A stretch of 64,000 nucleotides of DNA from Pseudomonas sp. BN411. Lineage in GTDB: Bacteria; Pseudomonadota; Gammaproteobacteria; Pseudomonadales; Pseudomonadaceae. The notes beneath the pieces were generated by a model. The model saw only the letters and a list, made by a program, of their open reading frames with translations. It made no database searches and was not told the DNA's origin. Position 1 is the first letter of the stretch, and each line of letters starts with the position of its first letter. This document shows, piece by piece, positions 9,038-16,811 of this stretch. The position numbers were made by a program, and so were the translations under genes. The stretch is from contig NZ_SSOM01000083.1 of assembly GCF_029871235.1 (NCBI RefSeq), forward strand, positions 51,311-115,310. The letters run 5' to 3'.

Positions 9038-10681
9038 TCAGAAGGTCTTTTTCACGTAGGCAGAGATAAAGTCACGGTCGGCCAAACTCTGGCCGTAGGT
9101 GAACACAGCGTTTTCATCGAATAGCGGATCTTTCTTGCCAAAGAAGTTCACGTAGTTCACACCGAACTCAATGGACTGCATGTAGTTGGCTTTCAGGCCG
9201 ATGCTCCAGTCCCCGCCGTGGCGAGTGCCGAAACCGGCCTGGCTAACAGCCGAGGACTGGCCATCCAGACCAATGCCCAGGCCCATCGGCACGCTCAAAT
9301 CCAGGCCATCAAAGAACTGGAAGTAAGCAGGCTCGAAGAGGACGCGAAACGCTGTAGCGTCCCGACTACTGTTGGGATCAAGAGCCGCGCGGTTCTCCGT
9401 CACGCTGAGAGTGCGGTTCCAAGCCAGCTCTGCAAGCAAGGTGCCGCCGTCCCACAAAGAGGACGGATCGAGCGAGTAGATGGTCGAGAGGTTGATGTGA
9501 GCAGTTTTACCGCGTGCGAACAGGCCATTCTCGTCGTTATCCGCAGTCACTCCCGGCGTCACTGCCTGTAGCCCACTAACCAGTGGCGCGTCCCAGCGGA
9601 TAGAAGCTTCACCTGCGAAGTTGAACGACCCCACGGAGGTAGAAGCGCTTACCCCAGCAGTCTTGATGTTCTCAGCGAAGACCTGGTTATAGGAGTCAAA
9701 GAAAGGGGCCGGACCTACCGGAGTCGGGATAACGGCAGCCAGATTGGCGTAGATGTTGCTCGGCGTCTTGTCGTGATATTGGGCGGCATAGAAGCCGTAC
9801 TCGACGTCCGAACCTTCTGGACTGAACCGGATCTGGAATCCACCCTGCCCCGAGTCCTTAGCGTGTATATCGCCACCATTCCGAGTAGGCCCAGTCAGCG
9901 ACTGAACAGTGCCTGCACCATGACCCAAGAGGTCGAAGAAACTCAGGTAGCTCCCGGCACCCGGAATCGTCGAGCGCTCCCACTCAAACTGGTAGTAGGC
10001 GCCGATGGATAGCTGGGGATTGATCTGATACTGGCCGGAGATTTGATTGACCGGTCGCAGAATTTCCTTGAACTGGGTGCCCGGTACGCTCAGAAGCTTG
10101 ACCACGTCGATTGGGCCTTGCGCGTTGGCTATACCATTGCCCCCGAAGAACAAACTCTCACCATAGATGAGACTGTGTTGACCGAGACGGACCGTGGCCT
10201 GCCCATCACCAACAGCAGAGCGCATGTACACGAAAGCATCAAGCAACTCGGCGTCTCGACCGTGCAGCTCTTCGGTGTCATCAAGGAAATGACGTTGGGT
10301 ATCGCTGTCAGTGTTCTTGTTGTAGATATCGTCATACCAGGCTGCACCGCTAACGCGAGCACCAATGTTGTTATGACTGATATCCAGTTCGGAAAGCACA
10401 TCTAGACGATTTGAGACCAAGCCGCGGTCAAAGTTACGATCACCTTGGCTTTGGACATCCGGGTAAAGACCGCCAAGGGTTGGCGATTCAGTCAGTTCGG
10501 AATCCTGACTCTGCAGGCGGTAGGCAACACTGTACTTCAGCGTATTGTCCCAGCGCACTTTCCAGTCCGAATCCCCAGTATCGATCTCCATTGCCAGAGC
10601 ACTCGATCCGGGAAAAACTGCGCCAATTGCGGCAGCAAGAACCGCGACCTTGAATGGCCGAACTGCTTTATTGCTCTTCAT
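9038..10681 (-). CDS. DUF1302 predicted outer-membrane beta-barrel, island cassette
   Basis: The 547-aa product has a signal peptide ending near SSALA (about residue 30). It then has the alternating hydrophobic/polar pattern of outer-membrane strands, and the last residue is phenylalanine (VKKTF), as expected for Bam-inserted barrels. The N-terminal WDNTLKYSVAYR and the segment SLIYGESLFFGGNGIANAQGP match the DUF1302 family. I chose ATG at 10681 because GAGGG lies five bases upstream; the ATG four codons earlier has no site. This is the first gene of the cassette and is divergent from the LysR gene at 11354. It probably forms the outer-membrane pore for the cassette's ligand. Confidence 0.93.
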   Translation of the reverse strand: MKSNKAVRPFKVAVLAAAIGAVFPGSSALAMEIDTGDSDWKVRWDNTLKYSVAYRLQSQDSELTESPTLGGLYPDVQSQGDRNFDRGLVSNRLDVLSELDISHNNIGARVSGAAWYDDIYNKNTDSDTQRHFLDDTEELHGRDAELLDAFVYMRSAVGDGQATVRLGQHSLIYGESLFFGGNGIANAQGPIDVVKLLSVPGTQFKEILRPVNQISGQYQINPQLSIGAYYQFEWERSTIPGAGSYLSFFDLLGHGAGTVQSLTGPTRNGGDIHAKDSGQGGFQIRFSPEGSDVEYGFYAAQYHDKTPSNIYANLAAVIPTPVGPAPFFDSYNQVFAENIKTAGVSASTSVGSFNFAGEASIRWDAPLVSGLQAVTPGVTADNDENGLFARGKTAHINLSTIYSLDPSSLWDGGTLLAELAWNRTLSVTENRAALDPNSSRDATAFRVLFEPAYFQFFDGLDLSVPMGLGIGLDGQSSAVSQAGFGTRHGGDWSIGLKANYMQSIEFGVNYVNFFGKKDPLFDENAVFTYGQSLADRDFISAYVKKTF

Positions 10682-11353
10682 TTCAACCCTCATTGTTTTT
10701 ATTTTGAATCATGGGTAGCTGAGCGGCCTTCAGGCCATAACCTCAGCTTTTTGCGACACTTTCAGCTTCAACCAGAGCGCCCTCTTCTTCACGCCGGCAA
10801 AAGAGATCAGCACCAACATCTTTTTTTGAATAAAGTCATCCCCTCCCGCCAGGCATCCGAGAACAGATTGACCAAATCATTTATTACAACTTAGGAGAAA
10901 CAGAAATTTGGCACTAGCAAGACGGAACCGCTGAGACCGCACAAAAACCTAGAACTGACCAAATATTCTTGAACGACAACCTACCCGCATCCCAATAAAA
11001 ATTAATTAGGGAAAATTTCACGAGGAGGTTGATCTACTTCAACAGACCTACGGACCTATCCCAGCCCACCTCACAAATTTACGACTCAAAAACAGCGATT
11101 AACTTAACTGAGACACCACTTTCGTATACTGTGCAGGTTCATCCTATCGACACTTGGCAACACTGATCACAGACTAATGTCCTTCGTTCAATGTGCTTAC
11201 TATGTAGATCCAGCGGCTACCAGAGCGTCCTCCTGCAGCCTTTGACTCAAAACTATTGGCCGCATGCCAATCCGTCCAATACTATAAAAACGGCCGAGCA
11301 TTACCTAAAAGGTATCGAGATAGCGCAAAGGCCCATCATCAGCGGGAGCGCCC
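10682..11353. promoter_or_regulatory. Divergent promoter region between DUF1302 and LysR genes
   Basis: These 672 bases hold no supported gene and are richer in A+T than the flanking genes. They must carry the outward promoters of the cassette and of the LysR gene. I searched for a sigma-54 site like the one before the second cassette and found none, so the two cassettes seem to be controlled differently. Confidence 0.55.
11302..11314. promoter_or_regulatory. Candidate LysR-type operator (T-N11-A palindrome)
   Basis: The sequence TACCTAAAAGGTA is a perfect inverted repeat (TACCT-AAA-AGGTA) with exactly the T-N11-A form known for LysR-type regulators. It ends 39 bases before the LysR start codon. 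It is best read as an autoregulatory or shared operator for the divergent pair. Confidence 0.45.
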
Positions 11354-12250
11354 ATGGATTTCCGACATCTCCGTTACTTCATCGCCGTGGCCGAGGAGCA
11401 GAACATTGGCCGTGCGGCAGCTCGACTGCACATTTCCCAGCCACCGCTGACCAGACAGATCCAGCAACTCGAAGCAGAAATCGGCGTGCAGCTGTTCAAT
11501 CGCACCCCTAGAGGTATGGAATTGACTCCTGCCGGGGAACTCCTATTGGAAGAGGCACGCAACATTCGCGCGCTGGTCGAGCAAGCGACCGAACGGACTC
11601 AACGTGCCGGTCAAGGCAAGCTCGGTCGTTTAGATATAGGCATTTTCGGTTCGGGAATCCTGGATACCATCCCACGGCTGCTGGAGCGCTTTCGCGAAAG
11701 CAACCCAGACGTCAAGCTGGTACTGCACAGCATGAGTAAGCATGAGCAGGTCGAAGCATTGCGCCAGAAGCGGATCAGCATTGGCTTCAGTCGGATGCTA
11801 TCGCCATTGCCAGATCTTTCCTGCGAGACCGTCTCATCTGAATCACTCCTGCTCGCAATCAATGAAGGTCACCCTCTGGCTCGAGAAACCACGGTGCCTT
11901 TCCGGAGCCTCGCCGAGCATCCGTTGATCCTCTTCCCCACGGGAAGTCGCCCCAGCTTCCTGGATAAGGTACTTAGCCTCTGCCACCAAGCAGGCTTCGA
12001 ACCACAGATTGCTCAGGAGGTGGGTGACACCATAACCGCGGTTGCCTTGGCTGCCCGAGGCCTAGGGGCGAGTCTTGTATCGGAGTCTACGGAGGTGCTC
12101 AAACTGCCAGGTCTGACCTACAGACCTCTGAGTGGCCTGCCGGAAAATGCCCGGTTCGACCTGGGATGCATCTATCGGCAGGAAGACGACTCTCCGACGC
12201 TTGGCGAATTCCTGCGAATCATTCGGGAGTTTCGCAAAGAACAGGCCTAA
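11354..12250 (+). CDS. LysR-family regulator of the CatR/ClcR/BenM-like group
   Basis: The 298-aa protein has the N-terminal winged helix-turn-helix (residues 1-60: DFRHLRYFIAVAEEQN, then AAARLHISQPPLTRQIQQLE) and a two-lobed ligand-binding domain from about residue 90. The DFRHLRYF opening and the overall length fit the subgroup that controls aromatic-compound degradation genes and usually senses a pathway intermediate. The ATG has GGGAG five bases upstream. It is divergent from the DUF1302-DUF1329-YCF48-RND cassette and very likely controls it. The inducer is unknown; the LigM-like gene in the same block hints at an aromatic compound. Confidence 0.93.
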   Translation: MDFRHLRYFIAVAEEQNIGRAAARLHISQPPLTRQIQQLEAEIGVQLFNRTPRGMELTPAGELLLEEARNIRALVEQATERTQRAGQGKLGRLDIGIFGSGILDTIPRLLERFRESNPDVKLVLHSMSKHEQVEALRQKRISIGFSRMLSPLPDLSCETVSSESLLLAINEGHPLARETTVPFRSLAEHPLILFPTGSRPSFLDKVLSLCHQAGFEPQIAQEVGDTITAVALAARGLGASLVSESTEVLKLPGLTYRPLSGLPENARFDLGCIYRQEDDSPTLGEFLRIIREFRKEQA

Positions 12251-12252
12251 GA

Positions 12253-12301
12253 AAACTTCGAAGGATGTATGCACCGGAAACTTCGAAGGATGTATGCACC
12301 G
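12253..12301. repeat. 24-bp perfect direct repeat, period 25
   Basis: The unit starting AAACTTCGAAGGATGT and ending GCACCG occurs at 12253-12276 and again at 12278-12301, separated by one base, directly after the LysR stop codon. Each unit contains CTTCGAAG, a perfect 8-bp palindrome. There are only two copies, so this is not a CRISPR array. It may be a small duplication scar or a binding site. Confidence 0.85.
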
Positions 12302-12448
12302 AGGCCGGATGCCCTCGCCGTCAAAAATGCGAGAGGGGGCGGAGAAGAACGCTATGCAGAGGAAAAGCTTAATGGTCCATTCACTAAGACCGGGACAGAC
12401 CAATCGGTCAACTGCGGTGTGTAATTGCATCACGCTAAGGAGAACGCA

Positions 12449-12805
12449 ATGAGCAAACTGGCTGAATTTAAACGCCTGGAAGCACAGCTGGCAGAACAAC
12501 TCGCTGCGCTGGACAGCCTGAGGAACGATACGGAGCTCAAGCGCGAAATTGAGTTTGAATCCAAACTCAAAGCGCTGCTGGATGAATATGGCCTTGGGCT
12601 AAAGGCCGTAATGAATATCCTTGATCCAGGTCGCACGCGCACTCCGCTGCTTGCTCAAAAAGGCCAGCGGCGCGAGCGCACCGTCAAGGTTTACAAGAAT
12701 CCGCACACCAATGAAGTCGTCGAGACGAAAGGCGGCAACAACAAAGTGCTGAACGCTTGGAAGGCCGAATATGGTGCCGCAGCAGTAAAATCTTGGGTCC
12801 AGTGA
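12449..12805 (+). CDS. MvaT/MvaU-type H-NS-like xenogeneic silencer
   Basis: The 118-aa protein matches the Pseudomonas MvaT family. An N-terminal coiled-coil dimerisation region runs over about residues 1-60 (KLAEFKRLEAQLAEQLAALD). A C-terminal DNA-binding domain follows, with VKVYKNPHTNEVVETKGGNNKVLNAWKAEYG in which the basic RRER and the KGGNNK loop should contact AT-rich minor groove. The start at 12449 has AAGGAG six bases upstream. MvaT proteins bind and silence AT-rich, often acquired DNA. Core mvaT and mvaU would be expected elsewhere in the genome, so this is probably an extra, island-borne copy; that is inference from context. Confidence 0.92.
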   Translation: MSKLAEFKRLEAQLAEQLAALDSLRNDTELKREIEFESKLKALLDEYGLGLKAVMNILDPGRTRTPLLAQKGQRRERTVKVYKNPHTNEVVETKGGNNKVLNAWKAEYGAAAVKSWVQ

Positions 12806-12818
12806 GACCACCCAGCTT

Positions 12819-12840
12819 AAGGTCGGCAATGTCCGGCCTT
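12819..12840 (+). terminator. Possible terminator after the MvaT-like gene
   Basis: AAGGTCGG and CCGGCCTT form an 8-bp stem with one G-T pair around the loop CAATGT. No T-run follows, so its efficiency is doubtful. Confidence 0.4.
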
Positions 12841-13036
12841 CAGCCAATGCCACTGATGACGTGAGCAAGCTGCTGCCGTAGCAAGTTTTCAGGCAGTCGG
12901 GCCAGCTAAACGCCCAGTGCTTTGGCATCGATGCTCTCCCTGGATAAAGCGTTTCATACGCCGCCCCCGCTGGTGTTGATCTAGCAATTCTAGGGGAAAT
13001 GCCGGCTAGACTTGGGATGCTGTCCCAACAGGGAGA

Positions 13037-13351
13037 TCAGCTGGCCGAGTTGCTGCCGCCATTGAACAGATCATCACGAGCAACGCGCCCAAAATTGCTG
13101 AGGTCTTGATCCTCCTCACTGAACATGAAGTTCACCATGCGGTCACGTCTGAGACCTGAAAGCGTCCTAAAAAAACAGGTTTCGCACAGATGGACTTCAT
13201 AGCGTTCGCCTTCATGGGCCGAGCCACAGCCCCAACTGGCGCGAAGCGTGCCAAATTGCAATCCAGCCCCTTCAAGACGCGTGCTATCGCCACAAACGTC
13301 GCACAGGACATCACTGACCGATTCGGCCTGTTCCAGAGCGGCGATCTTCAT
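13037..13351 (-). CDS. Small cysteine-rich protein, probably zinc-binding, unknown function
   Basis: The 104-aa product starts at 13351 with AGGAGG six bases upstream. It has CDVCG near residue 17 and HLCETCFF near residue 55, two CxxC pairs that would suit one zinc site of the treble-clef or rubredoxin-knuckle type. A basic LSGLRRDRM segment and an acidic tail follow. Similar small proteins occur in Pseudomonas islands as I recall, but I cannot name the family. It stands alone between the MvaT-like gene and the phosphatase gene. Confidence 0.7.
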   Translation of the reverse strand: MKIAALEQAESVSDVLCDVCGDSTRLEGAGLQFGTLRASWGCGSAHEGERYEVHLCETCFFRTLSGLRRDRMVNFMFSEEDQDLSNFGRVARDDLFNGGSNSAS

Positions 13352-13530
13352 CGAGAACCTCCTACCAAGGTACATGTACGCTTTCGTTTATCTGGCACAC
13401 GATACTCCTGCAGGAGCGTTGCTCGGTGGGATGACGTGCTCCCCTGACGGTGCTCCGCACCCGCAGCAGAACTCAGCAGTGGTTTTTACATAGTCTAGGG
13501 AGACGGCCCTCTTCTAGGCTCGCCACACAC

Positions 13531-14388
13531 CTATGCTCTGTTTGCGAGAACAACCTGCCACGGGCGCCTCACCAATTCCTGACAGGCTATTTCCCCACCG
13601 CCGAAGCAATACCCAACTGGCTGATTGAATGTCGCCGCTGTCGCGTAACCCAAGGCCTGTCCCCGTTCGTTCCAGAGGCCACCGCCACCTGCCCGCAGCA
13701 ACGCGTGACCCGCCACCACATCGTGGGGCGACACCGCGTACAAGGAGACTGCAGCGATCCCATCCCCCACCGCCACCCGGGCAAGCCGATAGGCAATGCT
13801 TGGCATCGGATGGTAGGTGGCGGGCGCACACAGCTCGGCATTCTCGATGGGCCGGGCACGCGCGGTGAGGCTGACGAAGACTTGGGCACCTTCCGCCAGT
13901 CCGCCTTTCGCGACATTCGGCACGATCAACGCGCCATTACGGAGCAAGTGTGGCATCCCCTCAGCCCAAGCAATACAGTCCGCCCCGCGTTCCGTCATCG
14001 GCGCATAGACGACTCCCAGCACCGGTACACACTCTCGCAGCAATCCTACGGAAATCGCCGAGCCCAGATGCCCTTGCAGGAAGTCGCGGGTGCCATCATT
14101 GGGATCCACAACCCAGCAGTAGTGATGCCCCGTCAGCTGCACACCGGTTTCCTCACCGACAAAATCGCAGGGGAGCAGCTTCGTCAGTCCCTGGCGCAAC
14201 ATGACCTCGACCTCGCCATCAACTTCGGCCTTGTCCCCAGCGCCTCTCGGACCACCGGGTCGAACCAGCTCAGCAGCGATCAGGCACCCCGCCTCCCGTA
14301 CCAGCGCAATCACCGCATCAAGCAGAGCGCGATCGATGTCCTGGCGAGTTAATGCCCTCGGTGACAACGGGACAGATCGTTCACGCAT
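13531..14388 (-). CDS. Inositol-monophosphatase-family phosphatase
   Basis: The 285-aa protein carries the metal-binding motifs of the IMPase/CysQ superfamily: GEETG (about residues 79-83), WVVDPNDGTRDF (about 92-103) and a late HDVVAG (about 221-226), where the aspartate is the third metal ligand. The usual tryptophan of the late WD-x-AAG motif is replaced by proline-histidine, so the substrate pocket differs from classical inositol monophosphatase. Substrates in this superfamily include inositol phosphates, 3'-phosphoadenosine 5'-phosphate and fructose 1,6-bisphosphate; which applies is unknown. The ATG at 14388 has GAGGG seven bases upstream. It lies 81 bases downstream of the small antitoxin-type gene on the same strand. 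Confidence 0.85.
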   Translation of the reverse strand: MRERSVPLSPRALTRQDIDRALLDAVIALVREAGCLIAAELVRPGGPRGAGDKAEVDGEVEVMLRQGLTKLLPCDFVGEETGVQLTGHHYCWVVDPNDGTRDFLQGHLGSAISVGLLRECVPVLGVVYAPMTERGADCIAWAEGMPHLLRNGALIVPNVAKGGLAEGAQVFVSLTARARPIENAELCAPATYHPMPSIAYRLARVAVGDGIAAVSLYAVSPHDVVAGHALLRAGGGGLWNERGQALGYATAATFNQPVGYCFGGGEIACQELVRRPWQVVLANRA

Positions 14389-14469
14389 GCCGAAACCCTC
14401 GAAGTCGGTTAGCGAAGGGGCTGGCTGGCAGTCACGCCCGGTCGTTAACGGCGGCCCTAAAACATAGGG

Positions 14470-14676
14470 TCAGTGATAGACCCCATACTCGATGCGCCCG
14501 AGAAAAGTCTCGAGCACTTCCAGATCCTCTGCACTCGCGAGCATGTCGATCGGACGACGCCGCTCGAGCCCCTGCGCCGGCGTCACCATCCAGCGCTCAG
14601 CCTTCTCTCGACTGCCGAAGATCTGCGTGGCGCGTACCAGCGTCTCGGCATACCGCACAGCAAAAATCTCAGTCAT
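14470..14676 (-). CDS. Orphan MbcA/ParS/Xre-type antitoxin domain protein (DUF2384)
   Basis: The 68-aa product is essentially only the toxin-binding domain found at the C-terminus of Xre/MbcA/ParS antitoxins. Its landmarks are AEIFGSREKAERW-like spacing, MVTPAQGLERRRPIDMLAS, and the terminal LLGRIEYGVY-like LGRIEYGVYH. The DNA-binding N-terminal part of usual members (about 130-150 aa) is absent, yet the gene has its own strong ribosome binding site (GAGGAG eight bases before the ATG). A RES-domain toxin gene normally follows directly; here the next gene is the IMPase-like enzyme. It may be an anti-toxin remnant or a stand-alone domain protein. Confidence 0.75.
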   Translation of the reverse strand: MTEIFAVRYAETLVRATQIFGSREKAERWMVTPAQGLERRRPIDMLASAEDLEVLETFLGRIEYGVYH

Positions 14677-14792
14677 GGTAGACGCTCCTCACCGAGCCAT
14701 GCAGAGGCCCGGTCCCAGTTAGCCAAGCCTAAGCTCCCTGCCTCCTATGCCGATGCGCTGGTGAGGCCGTGCATGGGGGCCAGGTCCGGTCA

Positions 14793-15159
14793 CTACGAGC
14801 GGCGCAGCTCGCCAAGCGGCCTCTCCGACTCAACATAGCGCAAGGCAGCCTTGGCATAGCGCCAGCCGACGTAACTCATCAGAGCCTTGGCGCTCCACTG
14901 GTTACGACTGGCTCAGGTGGCAAAGCCACGGCGCAATGAATGACGGCTGAAGCGCTCTCCCTCCAAGCCACTGTGCACCATCGCGCGACGGAGGATGCAC
15001 GAGATGCAGTCCGTGCTCTGCCAGGTTGCCCCAACGGCCCACCGCACGAAACTCCGGGCCTTGGCGCAATCCCGAAACCGCGATCCAGTCAAGATAGGCC
15101 TTCACAGAACACAAACGTTTCCATGTGGGCGTCAGGTGATCGAGTAGGGCAAATGTCAA
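14793..15159 (-). pseudogene. Degenerate tyrosine recombinase (phage/ICE-type integrase) fragment
   Basis: On the minus strand one frame from 15159 reads LDWIAVSGLRQGP and GRWGNLAEHGLH. The homology then shifts frame near 15010 to ILRRAMVHSGLEGERFSRHSLRRGFAT, then a TGA where a tryptophan is expected, then ASRNQWSAKALMSYVGW and RYAKAALRYVESE, ending at 14793. HSLRRG carries the catalytic H-x-x-R, and the final RY is the tyrosine nucleophile region. With one frameshift, one nonsense codon and no N-terminal half, the gene is dead. It marks this region as part of an old integrated element. Confidence 0.8.
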
Positions 15160-15516
15160 TGCACATTAACCAGAACGCATTAGATCCAATCGCCAGTTCT
15201 GCGGAGATAAGACCTCGCATCCGGGCCCTACTCGCCGGCAGAAAACATTCCGTTTTCCAACGGGCGGTCGATGATGAGTATCTCGGGGTTACGGAGAAGC
15301 CCGGTTCTGAGGAAACCCAAGCCCGCCAGGTTCTGCAGGCTACTGAGTTAGACCGCTAGCAAGTCGCTGCCCTACCCGGCTCTCCTTGAACTTCTCCTAG
15401 CGCAGCGGGCTGCAGCGGGCGCAGGTCGGACAAGTAGCCCCTGTCTGCGGCTTAGCGACCACGCCCCCCGACTTCGCATCTCACCAGCAGACATAGTGCT
15501 GTGAGACTGAAAAAAC
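15160..15516. other. Gap without a convincing gene
   Basis: This stretch lies between the integrase fragment and the AbiEi-like gene. A 68-codon + strand frame begins with ATG at 15153 but has no recognisable motif. Nothing here looks like the nucleotidyltransferase toxin that normally follows an AbiEi-type antitoxin. Confidence 0.5.
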
Positions 15517-16116
15517 CTACTCGACTTTCTGAGTCGCAAGGCTTAATGCCATCCGCATCCATTCCGGCATAATGCACGCTCGGAGTTTCGACAGTTCTTC
15601 ACTGCTCAGCGCGTTGACGACTGTCGAAGCCACCTGGGTGGACAGCCCCTCCTTCCCGACATAGTGGAGAGCGGTAAGCGCCAGTCCCACGTTCGTTCCA
15701 GCATGCTGCAAGCGGTCCCTGGAGACATGCTGAAGGCGAACGACCGCATTGCCAATTTTGAGTTCTCGAGTCGAGCCACTGGTGTAGAACGTCGGCAGCA
15801 TCTGCATCTGGGTGCTGAGACCGAGCCTACGGACTGCCTCAGCACCGTGAATCTGGATCGTTTCACCGTTCGACTTCGCGATGACGCGCATCACGGTAGT
15901 TGGGCTGGGGCGGACGTTCTTGCCGACGTACTGGTTGAACTTCGGACGCATGTAGACGCCGCGAACAACGCGTTCTAGCCGGCCTGACTGCACCAGCCTG
16001 GAGAGTGCCTTGTCAACCGATGCGCGAGAGCCAAGCTGCGCGAAAACCGTGCGGGAAAAGGGTTTACCCTTCCGCATGAACTTAATTCGCGCTGAGATGG
16101 CTTTCGCAACGGACAT
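15517..16116 (-). CDS. AbiEi-like antitoxin protein (DUF6088 type) without its toxin
   Basis: The roughly 199-aa protein has an N-terminal winged helix (FSRTVFAQLGSRASVDKALSRLVQSGRLERVVRGVYMRPKF, about residues 20-62). A C-terminal domain follows with IQIHGAEAVRRLGLSTQM and TFYTSGSTRELKIGN. This layout matches the DUF6088/AbiEi antitoxin group of type IV toxin-antitoxin systems. The partner AbiEii nucleotidyltransferase gene is usually immediately downstream, but downstream here is 356 bases without a gene and then the integrase fragment. I chose the ATG at 16116; a GTG three codons earlier (16125) is also possible, and neither has a clear ribosome binding site. Short direct repeats of GTGACT precede the start, where such proteins often bind. 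Confidence 0.75.
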   Translation of the reverse strand: MSVAKAISARIKFMRKGKPFSRTVFAQLGSRASVDKALSRLVQSGRLERVVRGVYMRPKFNQYVGKNVRPSPTTVMRVIAKSNGETIQIHGAEAVRRLGLSTQMQMLPTFYTSGSTRELKIGNAVVRLQHVSRDRLQHAGTNVGLALTALHYVGKEGLSTQVASTVVNALSSEELSKLRACIMPEWMRMALSLATQKVE

Positions 16117-16419
16117 GACAGTCACTAAGAGTCACGCTTTTGACAGGCAAGGAGACTTTTAGCCTCGACGGACAATGCACCCACCCTGAGACGGGCCGTG
16201 GCCTCGTGAACAGAGTCGGGGTCAGGTAAGCGCTATGTCCGATCGGGCACGTTAGTCCGGGATCCTGCAAGCGCACACTACACCCAGCCCACGCAGAGTC
16301 AATTCGCCAGTTATGTTGCGGCCTACTGATCCTAGGACAGGCCCTCGAGACGCATCTCCCAGGCATTCCAACTCCTTAGCTGATAGACTGCGCGCCAAAT
16401 TTACCTAGAGGATTTTTTC

Positions 16420-16764
16420 ATGGCTACTAACCGTTCCCGCCGTCTGCGCAAGAAGCTCTGTGTTGACGAGTTTCAGGAATTGGGGTTTGAGCTCAATCTG
16501 GATTTCAAGCAAGACCTTTCGGATGAAGCCATCGATGCCTTCCTGAACGCCTTCCTGGACGATGCCATGGCCGCTAACGGCCTGGACTACGTAGGCGGCG
16601 AAGAGTTCGGCTTGGTCTGCCTGGCTAAGCGTGGCTCGGTGAGTGAGGAGCAACGCGCGGCTGTTGAAGCCTGGCTGAAAGGCCGTAGCGAACTGACCAA
16701 GATTGAGGTCAGCCCATTGCAGGACGCCTGGTACCCAGAGAAGCCGATTAATCCGGCTGTTTGA
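16420..16764 (+). CDS. yggL: YggL family protein (50S ribosome-associated), intact xenologous copy
   Basis: The 114-aa protein opens with the diagnostic MATNRSRRLRKKLCVDEFQELGFE and has the family length. YggL (DUF469) is reported to bind the 50S subunit. The start has GAGGA seven bases upstream and the gene ends with its own terminator. A second copy of the first 19 codons lies at 17224-17168 in the opposite orientation. Those 19 codons encode identical residues but differ at 11 codons, all synonymous, with this copy preferring T and the other C at third positions. So this copy probably came in with the island and replaces the resident gene that was cut. Confidence 0.93.
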   Translation: MATNRSRRLRKKLCVDEFQELGFELNLDFKQDLSDEAIDAFLNAFLDDAMAANGLDYVGGEEFGLVCLAKRGSVSEEQRAAVEAWLKGRSELTKIEVSPLQDAWYPEKPINPAV

Positions 16765-16786
16765 AACCAGAGCATCTGCGAGCATT

Positions 16787-16811
16787 AGGCCATCCGAAAG
16801 GGTGGCCTTTT
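16787..16811 (+). terminator. Terminator after intact yggL
   Basis: AGGCCATCC and GGGTGGCCT form a 9-bp stem (one G-T pair) around a GAAA tetraloop, followed by TTT. Confidence 0.8.

Noticed and set aside
10911..10925. TGGCAC in the DUF1302-LysR intergenic region considered as a sigma-54 promoter
   Set aside because: It is not followed at the right distance by TTGC, on either reading.
12253..12301. Tandem repeat considered as a CRISPR
   Set aside because: There are only two units, with a one-base spacer and no cas genes.
15153..15359. 68-codon + strand frame starting MSMHINQNALDP
   Set aside because: It has no clear homology or ribosome binding site. It lies between broken genes and may be a decayed fragment, but I cannot support it.
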